In this document: positions 60,101 to 64,000 of the stretch, in pieces
How the letters are laid out: each line of letters opens with the position of its first letter
Numbering within the stretch: the first letter of the stretch is position 1
Origin: CAIMUM01 sp034429715
Lineage (GTDB): Bacteria > Chloroflexota > Dehalococcoidia > GIF9 > UBA5629
DNA: 64,000 nucleotides
Assembly: GCA_034429715.1 (NCBI GenBank)
Contig: DAOUFR010000112.1
Coordinates: 13,613 to 77,612 of the forward strand
Direction: 5' to 3'
Translations under genes and position numbers: made by a program
The notes under the pieces: generated by a model
Seen by the model: the letters and a program-made list of their open reading frames with translations, nothing else
Databases searched by the model: none
Told to the model about the DNA's origin: nothing

Positions 60101-60401
60101 CTTTTTCACAGTTGCCTGGCCGACCGGTGAATTCGGTGGGATGGGACTGGAGGGAGCGGTTAAACACGGCTTCAAGAAAGAGCTTGAAGCAATAAAGGAC
60201 CCCAACGAGCGAGAAGCAACCTACAAGTTTTTTGTGGAGCAGGCCTACGCCATGGGCAAGGGCATGAATATGGCCTCCTATATGGAGATCGATGCTGTGA
60301 TTGATCCCGCCGAAACACGCCGCTGGATCATGTGCGGGCTAAAATCAATACAGGAAAAATCACCGGGGTCATCCGGTCGAACGTTTATTGACCCGTGGTA
60401 A
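57105..60401 (+). CDS. Fused biotin-dependent acyl-CoA carboxylase (BC-BCCP-CT)
   Basis: 1098 aa single polypeptide. Biotin carboxylase (1-450) with KILIANRGEIAIRI, VKAVMGGGGRGIRPV for ATP and MEANPRLQVEHTITEEVTG. The biotin domain (about 495-565) has ESMKMEHV with biotinyl Lys528. Carboxyltransferase (about 610-1098) has GGGGRPGD and MGGAIEANDADKAAR. It carboxylates acetyl-CoA, propionyl-CoA or a related acyl-CoA, using bicarbonate and ATP. Most bacteria split these parts over several genes, but fused forms occur. No Shine-Dalgarno is clear (TTGGAGC 7 bases before ATG is closest). Substrate not predictable. Confidence 0.9.
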   Translation: MKLSKILIANRGEIAIRIARTAADLGIPSVTIYSEDDAKSLHVLSGDKAYALIGTGADAYLDRQQIISLALKANCDAVHPGYGFLSESADFAQRCEQANLTFIGPRPEILELFGDKARTRRLAGECAVPVIPGTRGPVTLKEARAFFMSLNQSAAVVVKAVMGGGGRGIRPVYKIEDLEEAYNRCRSEADAAFGINDVYIEQLIPRARHIEVQVIGDGKEMIHLGERECTLQRRSQKLVEVAPSPSISTKLRAELTEAALRIARQVNYVNLGTFEFLVHSPTGSKPSYAFMEANPRLQVEHTITEEVTGVDLVRTQIEIAGGKTLSDLGLMHDARHPRLYSLQMRINMEIMDRSGNVIPSSGRLNTYEIPSGPGIRVDGYGYSGYNTNPAFDSLLAKLIVTSHSDKYGNAVARARRALEEFRIDGVKTNIPLLLNLLARQEVKNNDIYSRFIEDNATLLAATTDRRKERFFPDGMVNPTGNTTLQKPSAPPGTIPLTAPMQGCVVNIEVIEGDAVAVGQKLVVLESMKMEHVITADHSGYVRAVCISLNENVQAGSPLFFLEEAEISADAKATEGEIDLDAIRPDLAEVIERHSFTLDERRPEAVAKRRSKNRRTARENVNDLCDPNSFIEYGALIVAAQRGRRSLDELIRKTPADGLIAGVGTVNRDLFGDDRARCMVLAYDFTVLAGTQGLFNHKKMDRMLHIANQWQLPTVFFAEGGGGRPGDTDANVVAGLDLTTFSRFAALSGKVPLIGIVEGPCFAGNASLLGCCDVIIATRGSNIGMGGPAMIEGGGLGVVKVEDIGPIDIQTRNGVVDIEVANEAEAVSVARKYLSYFQGPLPTWESPDQRRLRWLIPENRLRVYDVRKVIEGLADEGSVLEMRPNFGPGMVTALVRIEGRPFGLIANDPRHMGGAIEANDADKAARFLQLCDVHRLPVLSLCDTPGFMVGPEIEERAQVRHVCRMFVVGAHMTVPYFTVVLRKGYGLGAMAMAAGSFHDSFFTVAWPTGEFGGMGLEGAVKHGFKKELEAIKDPNEREATYKFFVEQAYAMGKGMNMASYMEIDAVIDPAETRRWIMCGLKSIQEKSPGSSGRTFIDPW

Positions 60402-60405
60402 ACCT

Positions 60406-60624
60406 CTATTTAACCAGATTGCGCGCCTCGGCCTCCACTGTCCGGTATACTTCCCTTAGAGGGAGCCCCTTTTCATCGGCAATCTTCTTGCATTCGTCGT
60501 ATTCAGGTGCGATGCTGACAACCTCGTCCTCGAAGCGTTTGACCTTGATCCTGACCTTCCCATAGCTTGATTCAAACTCGACCATATCGCGGCTGGCGAT
60601 ATGCGAAAGACAGTGCGGACACAT
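60406..60624 (-). CDS. Stand-alone LarC C-terminal domain (nickel-pincer biosynthesis-like)
   Basis: 72 aa. SYGKVRIKVKRFEDEV and IAPEYDECKKIADEKGLPLREVYRTVEAE match the C-terminal end of LarC (DUF111), which inserts nickel into the LarA cofactor. The 300-residue N-terminal part is absent and the N-terminus reads MCPHCLSHIAS, with a Cys-x2-Cys-x3-His pattern. It may be a relic, or a genuine small protein. No clear Shine-Dalgarno. A LarA-like gene is 30 kb away (28801-30255). Convergent with the carboxylase. Confidence 0.6.
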   Translation of the reverse strand: MCPHCLSHIASRDMVEFESSYGKVRIKVKRFEDEVVSIAPEYDECKKIADEKGLPLREVYRTVEAEARNLVK

Positions 60625-60640
60625 ATTCCCAGTGTGGAAT

Positions 60641-60670
60641 TTTACAAGCAGCCGGTTTGGTTCGTATAAT
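60641..60670 (+). promoter_or_regulatory. Sigma70-type promoter of the small membrane protein genes
   Basis: TTTACA (60641-60646), 18 bases, TATAAT (60665-60670), 45 bases before the TTG start at 60716. Confidence 0.7.
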
Positions 60671-60715
60671 GTTAGTTATCACACACTTACACCGTGATTC
60701 CTATAGGATGCGATA

Positions 60716-60862
60716 TTGCCAAAAAATAATAATGAAAATACAGACCGTGATAATGAATCCGGTAAATCAGTTCTTACCTGGGCGGAGGTTCTTAAGACTA
60801 TCGCAATCTTTACTATCCCCATTCTAATCATTGTAGTAATTTTGAAACTCGCAGGTTGCTGA
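60716..60862 (+). CDS. Small single-pass membrane protein, 48 aa
   Basis: TTG start after AGGATG. A polar N-terminus (PKNNNENTDRDNESGKS) is followed by one long membrane helix (about 28-45, IAIFTIPILIIVVIL), ending in KLAGC. It lies directly under a good promoter and 16 bases before the next small membrane protein gene, which supports it as a real gene. Function unknown. Confidence 0.55.
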   Translation: MPKNNNENTDRDNESGKSVLTWAEVLKTIAIFTIPILIIVVILKLAGC

Positions 60863-60878
60863 AACATATGGAGTAAAA

Positions 60879-61136
60879 ATGAGCAAGAAAACACGAAAAA
60901 AGATGGCGCGCCGGGGAATGACTTCTTCTCGGACGACAGCAAGAAGTGCTGAAAACAAGAGTGCTACGTCATCGTCAGTGGTAAAAAAACCGGTCGGAGT
61001 TGGAAAAACCTACTATTCGGATGAAGAAATAAAACTTCGTTATGCATACGTAGCCTCTGATCTAAAGCGAATTGCACTAATTGCTGTACTCATGATATTG
61101 GGAATTATAATATTATCTTGGTTCGTTAAGTTCTAA
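60879..61136 (+). CDS. Small basic membrane protein, 85 aa
   Basis: A very basic Ser/Thr/Lys-rich N-terminus (SKKTRKKMARRGMTSSRTT) is followed by KTYYSDEEIKLRYAYVASDLKRI and a single C-terminal membrane helix (about 66-82). GGAGT stands before the ATG. It is a tail-anchored protein with the N-terminus in the cytoplasm. The basic part could bind nucleic acid or ribosomes; no function is known to me. Confidence 0.6.
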   Translation: MSKKTRKKMARRGMTSSRTTARSAENKSATSSSVVKKPVGVGKTYYSDEEIKLRYAYVASDLKRIALIAVLMILGIIILSWFVKF

Positions 61137-61297
61137 ACGAATTAAAATATTTGCTTGTTAAAGCCAATTAATTTGTAGATAAATGATATTCGGCGTAGCT
61201 CTTTTGTGAAAATAATAAACATACTTTTTTATATCGGTCCGCGTTTTATCTGAATACGTGATAGGAGCAATTAGTAGAAAAAGTAATGCTGTCCACA

Positions 61298-61324
61298 TGG
61301 GTACTATTAAGTATATAATACCCA
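61298..61324. promoter_or_regulatory. Candidate TetR operator overlapping a -10
   Basis: TGGGTACTAT (61298-61307) and ATAATACCCA (61315-61324) form an inverted repeat with one mismatch and a 7-base spacer. TATAAT (61314-61319) lies within it. Placed 50 bases before the tetR gene, it suits autoregulation. The -35 is poor. Confidence 0.55.
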
Positions 61325-61373
61325 TAATAATGAAAGGTTAAAATTCGAGTTGTGCTGGTAACAGGGAAGAGAT

Positions 61374-61970
61374 ATGGTTAGAAGCTCTAAAAGCAAGGTG
61401 CCTCGTAAGGAGCAAATTGTTAATGCCGCCAGGAAGCTTGTTATTAGAGTCGGCAGCGAAAACGTGACAGTCAGAAGAATTGCCGAGGAAGTGGGATTTA
61501 CCGAGGCGGCAATATACAGGCATTTCAAAAGTAAGAAAGACATCCTGTACTTGCTCGTCGAAAATATTGAGAACAGTCTGATCTCAGACCTAGTCACCGG
61601 AGGTGATCAGGATGGTGATGTACTTGAATCTATACTATTGCACCATCTCTCATCTATCGAGAAACGCCGGGGCATTTCATTCCAGGTTATCGCGGAAATA
61701 ATAAGCCTTGGTGATGACAAATTAAACAGGCGTATTTACGATACCATTGAAAGGTACATCAAAGAATTAAAAAACATCTTAAAAAAAGAAGTGAGCAAAG
61801 GGAAGCTACGTAGCGATATCGATTTGGATGCAACAGCCTTTTTAATATTCAGTGTGGTACAGGGCTTGTCGAATATCTGGACCTTAAGCAACTACAGTTT
61901 CGACCCGAAGTATAAATTCAACGCAATTCTAAAGACATTAAGAAAAGGGCTCCTGGATAAAGGGGATTAG
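61374..61970 (+). CDS. TetR/AcrR family regulator
   Basis: 198 aa. The N-terminal HTH is KEQIVNAARKLVIRVG...VTVRRIAEEVGFTEAAIYRHFKSKKDILYLL, spanning residues 12-63. The helical ligand-binding domain has no recognisable ligand motif. GGAAGAG lies before ATG. It ends 2 bases before the antiporter GTG start, so it very likely controls that gene as well as itself through the repeat at 61298-61324. Confidence 0.87.
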   Translation: MVRSSKSKVPRKEQIVNAARKLVIRVGSENVTVRRIAEEVGFTEAAIYRHFKSKKDILYLLVENIENSLISDLVTGGDQDGDVLESILLHHLSSIEKRRGISFQVIAEIISLGDDKLNRRIYDTIERYIKELKNILKKEVSKGKLRSDIDLDATAFLIFSVVQGLSNIWTLSNYSFDPKYKFNAILKTLRKGLLDKGD

Positions 61971-61972
61971 TA

Positions 61973-63175
61973 GTGTCTGTCATAGATGTATTCGGTTTGA
62001 TCGGGATTCTGCTTGTCATCGGGTTCCTGGCGGATTTTCTTTTTAAAAAAACGAGTTTTCCTGACATACTAATTCTCCTGGCACTGGGTTTCCTGATAGG
62101 GCCTATCCTCAAATGGATTAATCCGGCTCAGATAGCACCTTTTTCTCAGCTCATTGCCAGTTTAGCTTTAGTTGTCATTATATTTAACGCTGGCATAGAA
62201 TTTGAATTTACAAGGGTTCTGTCAAGTGCACCTCGAACACTAATCCTTGTGTTACTTGGTGTGTCATTCAGCATAGCTTCTGTGGCTGCCCCTGCCTATT
62301 ATTTATTTAACTGGAAATTGATGGACAGCATTTTACTTGGAACTATCGTGGGGGGTACAAGCTCAGCCATAGTTATGCCGCTCATGAGCCGGGCCAGAGT
62401 GCCTCAACAAGTTTCGTCCCTTTTAAGCCTGGAGTCTGTATTAAACAGCCCCGTTATAATCGTGATTGCGTTGGTCCTATTAGAATCCATCGTAGCCGGC
62501 GAAGCAGGCATTGCGCTATCGACCGTTGGCATAGGTATAGTCACACAATTTCTTCTTGGCCTATCAGTAGGAGTAATTGCAGGATTATTCTGGCTATGGA
62601 TACTGACATTGCTTCAAAAGGAAGAATATAACGATATTTTAACCTTGGCCATTGTTCTTCTTCTGTATTTTGCCGTTGAAAAAATAAACGGCAGCGGCGT
62701 TATATTTGCCCTGGTTTTCGGTCTGATTCTGGGAAATGGAGTCGGAGTGGGTAAACTTCTTAAGCTTAAACGCACTGCTGAGGCCACTGAAATAATGAAG
62801 AAATTTACAGCGCAAATATATTTCTTCATAAAAACCTTCTTTTTTATATATCTCGGACTAATAATCTCCTTTGGCGATCCGATGTTAGTTGTCATGGGCA
62901 TGGTTATATCATTAATATTGCTGCTTGTACGATATATTGCAGTACTTTTTACTTCGATAGGCAACCACACATTATTTTCAAATAGGGGTATATTGACTAC
63001 GATGTTTGCCAGAGGAGAGTCTGCGGCAGTGCTGGTACAGGTAGTGGTTGCTGCAGGTATAGTAAATGCATCCGTCTACCCTGATATTATTATGGCTGTC
63101 ATAATTACTTCGGTAGTTATATCAGCTTTAGGCGTTCTTATTTACGGCAGAGACTCGGTTGAGGAACAAGCGTAG
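61973..63175 (+). CDS. Cation:proton antiporter, CPA family
   Basis: 400 aa, about twelve membrane helices. GTSSAIVMPLMSRARVP and the helix with FNAGIEFEF correspond to the NhaP/KefB-type transporter domain; the regulatory NAD-binding (TrkA-N) domain of Kef proteins is absent. It exchanges Na+ or K+ for protons. GTG start follows tetR by 2 bases with no separate Shine-Dalgarno, so it is translationally coupled. Confidence 0.85.
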   Translation: MSVIDVFGLIGILLVIGFLADFLFKKTSFPDILILLALGFLIGPILKWINPAQIAPFSQLIASLALVVIIFNAGIEFEFTRVLSSAPRTLILVLLGVSFSIASVAAPAYYLFNWKLMDSILLGTIVGGTSSAIVMPLMSRARVPQQVSSLLSLESVLNSPVIIVIALVLLESIVAGEAGIALSTVGIGIVTQFLLGLSVGVIAGLFWLWILTLLQKEEYNDILTLAIVLLLYFAVEKINGSGVIFALVFGLILGNGVGVGKLLKLKRTAEATEIMKKFTAQIYFFIKTFFFIYLGLIISFGDPMLVVMGMVISLILLLVRYIAVLFTSIGNHTLFSNRGILTTMFARGESAAVLVQVVVAAGIVNASVYPDIIMAVIITSVVISALGVLIYGRDSVEEQA

Positions 63176-63227
63176 TAACGAAGATAGATATACATTTCAA
63201 GGCTGAATACCGCCTATAATGAACTGA

Positions 63228-63256
63228 TTGTAACCATAAAAGTATTTCATTATAAT
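63228..63256 (+). promoter_or_regulatory. Promoter of the terminal lipoprotein gene
   Basis: TTGTAA (63228-63233), 17 bases, TATAAT (63251-63256), about 90 bases before the ATG. Confidence 0.5.
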
Positions 63257-63271
63257 GAGATAATCAGTAAA

Positions 63272-63290
63272 CGTTAACTAACTGTTAACG
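63272..63290. promoter_or_regulatory. Perfect inverted repeat downstream of the promoter
   Basis: CGTTAAC (63272-63278) and GTTAACG (63284-63290) around TAACT. It starts about 16 bases after the -10, where a bound repressor could block early transcription. Regulator unknown. Confidence 0.45.
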
Positions 63291-63344
63291 GTGTAACAAG
63301 TAGACTTTTAGTTTAATATGTCCGTAAACAGGAGGTCAATATAT

Positions 63345-63779
63345 ATGTTTAATCTTAGCACGCCAAAATGTTGTTGTTTTACGATCTTGATTTATTTGGT
63401 GCTTATAACAATTTCTACCGGCTGTGCGGCTCAGCCGTCAGATATTACACCCACGCGTGATGTAGACCAACCTGGCACAGAGGGGCCTTCGTCCTGTCTG
63501 ACATCTATGGAAGCCATGAATAGTGTTGGTAAAACTGCATGTGTGGAATTTTTTGTTGGTAACCCTTCGCAGTTTAAGGGGGAGGTATTTTTAAATGAAA
63601 AGTCGGATTATACAAAAGGGTTCCAAGCAGTGATTTTGGCAGATTCTTTGAAGAATTTTAATGATCCGGTATCACAGTATCGAAGTAAGACAATAAGAGT
63701 CAGAGGTTTGATTGTTGAATATGACGGGCATCCTGGCATTATTGTCAGTGCCCCATCTGATATCGACGTGGTCAGATAA
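63345..63779 (+). CDS. Hypothetical lipoprotein with an OB-fold-like domain
   Basis: 144 aa from ATG 63345, which follows GGAGGT with an 8-base gap; the upstream ATG at 63318 lacks one. Signal ends LITISTGC. After a Thr/Pro-rich linker, residues about 60-144 (GKTACVEFFVGNPSQFKGE, SKTIRVRGLIVEYDGHPGI, IVSAPSDIDVV) look like a small OB-fold of the kind seen in extracytoplasmic bacterial proteins. Function unknown. Beyond it, 63780-64000 holds nothing I can call. Confidence 0.6.
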   Translation: MFNLSTPKCCCFTILIYLVLITISTGCAAQPSDITPTRDVDQPGTEGPSSCLTSMEAMNSVGKTACVEFFVGNPSQFKGEVFLNEKSDYTKGFQAVILADSLKNFNDPVSQYRSKTIRVRGLIVEYDGHPGIIVSAPSDIDVVR

Positions 63780-64000
63780 TTCTGGCTCGTGCCCGCTCAA
63801 TCCATCTGGGACAATTATGCTGCATCCAGCCCTGAGGCGCAGCAACTTACAGAAATATACAGGAAACATGGTGCAGGTTATTAACAGGTTTTTTCGCGAA
63901 AGGGCATGCTTCCCTGATAAAAAAATATGTGGGATTGAATAGATGTGATAAATAATTTCAAAATACAGCCGGCTCTGAGCAAATTCAATAGAATCTGCGC

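Noticed and set aside
63712..63942. 76-codon open frame at the right end
   Set aside because: Its start lies inside the lipoprotein gene in another frame and no ribosome site or domain is visible.
1..64000. tRNA genes, rRNA, CRISPR arrays, insertion sequences, prophage genes
   Set aside because: None found by eye in the intergenic regions or among the proteins. Short intergenic gaps leave little room. A covariance-model scan would be needed to exclude small RNAs.

Overview
The window looks like part of the chromosome of an anaerobic, sulfite- or sulfate-respiring bacterium of moderate GC. The main evidence is a full reductive-type dissimilatory sulfite reductase set: dsrA, dsrB, dsrD, dsrN and dsrC, a second dsrM-dsrK pair, and a separate dsrMKJOP cluster. 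A ferredoxin-linked 2-oxoacid oxidoreductase, many 4Fe-4S proteins, a glycyl radical enzyme and acyl-CoA enzymes fit this picture. DsrD is present and no dsrEFH is seen, which argues against a sulfur oxidiser. From general knowledge of dsr-bearing lineages, and the frequent TTG/GTG starts, a Chloroflexota (Dehalococcoidia-like) origin is my best guess. I cannot place it firmly from the sequence alone. No tRNA, rRNA, CRISPR array, insertion sequence or prophage was seen, and no stretch over 300 bases lacks a gene.

Layout. 1-7.4 kb: PorA (cut by the window edge) and PorB, three tandem paralogous ferredoxin-like proteins, an unknown gene and an acyl-CoA dehydrogenase. 7.5-17.7 kb: TPM-domain protein and LemA, a DUF3795 protein, an amino-acid-type binding lipoprotein, a DUF47 protein, nitroreductase, a CDF-like membrane protein with an anti-sigma-factor ATPase, and three lipoproteins (Ig-like, TPR, double deacetylase-like). 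17.7-26.9 kb: an envelope polysaccharide block (epimerase, GT2 synthase, UDP-sugar dehydrogenase, SDR) joined to a histidine kinase, an OmpR-type regulator and an unusual REC protein with zinc ribbons and two endonuclease-like repeats. 27-33 kb: a 2-ketopropyl-CoM-carboxylase-like oxidoreductase, a small Cys protein and a LarA-like protein, divergent from a SsuABC/TauABC-type transporter. 33-35.4 kb: an MFS carrier and a 3-hydroxyacyl-CoA dehydrogenase. 35.5-43.9 kb: RsbRD-domain protein, dsrMKJOP, a membrane protein, a CcsA-like haem protein and a YeiH-family exporter. 44-48.4 kb: a radical SAM/SPASM protein, an unknown gene and a glycyl radical enzyme. 48.5-55.6 kb: the dsrAB operon. 55.6-64 kb: DUF2892, DUF134 and NifX-like genes, a fused biotin-dependent acyl-CoA carboxylase, a lone LarC C-terminal domain, small membrane proteins, TetR plus an antiporter, and a lipoprotein.

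How it may fit together. Nearly the same 25-bp palindrome lies over the -10 region of two divergent promoters 18 kb apart. One stands between the LarA/2-KPCC-like genes and the SsuABC/TauABC-type transporter (30381-30405). The other stands between the glycyl radical enzyme and dsrAB (48513-48537). They differ at one base. In the 2-KPCC-like protein, the arginines that I recall holding the sulfonate of coenzyme M appear conserved. I infer one regulon for uptake and cleavage of an organosulfonate, with the released sulfite respired by DsrABC and electrons delivered by DsrMKJOP or DsrMK. This is the candidate undescribed system here. The operators are seen in the sequence; the pathway is inference.
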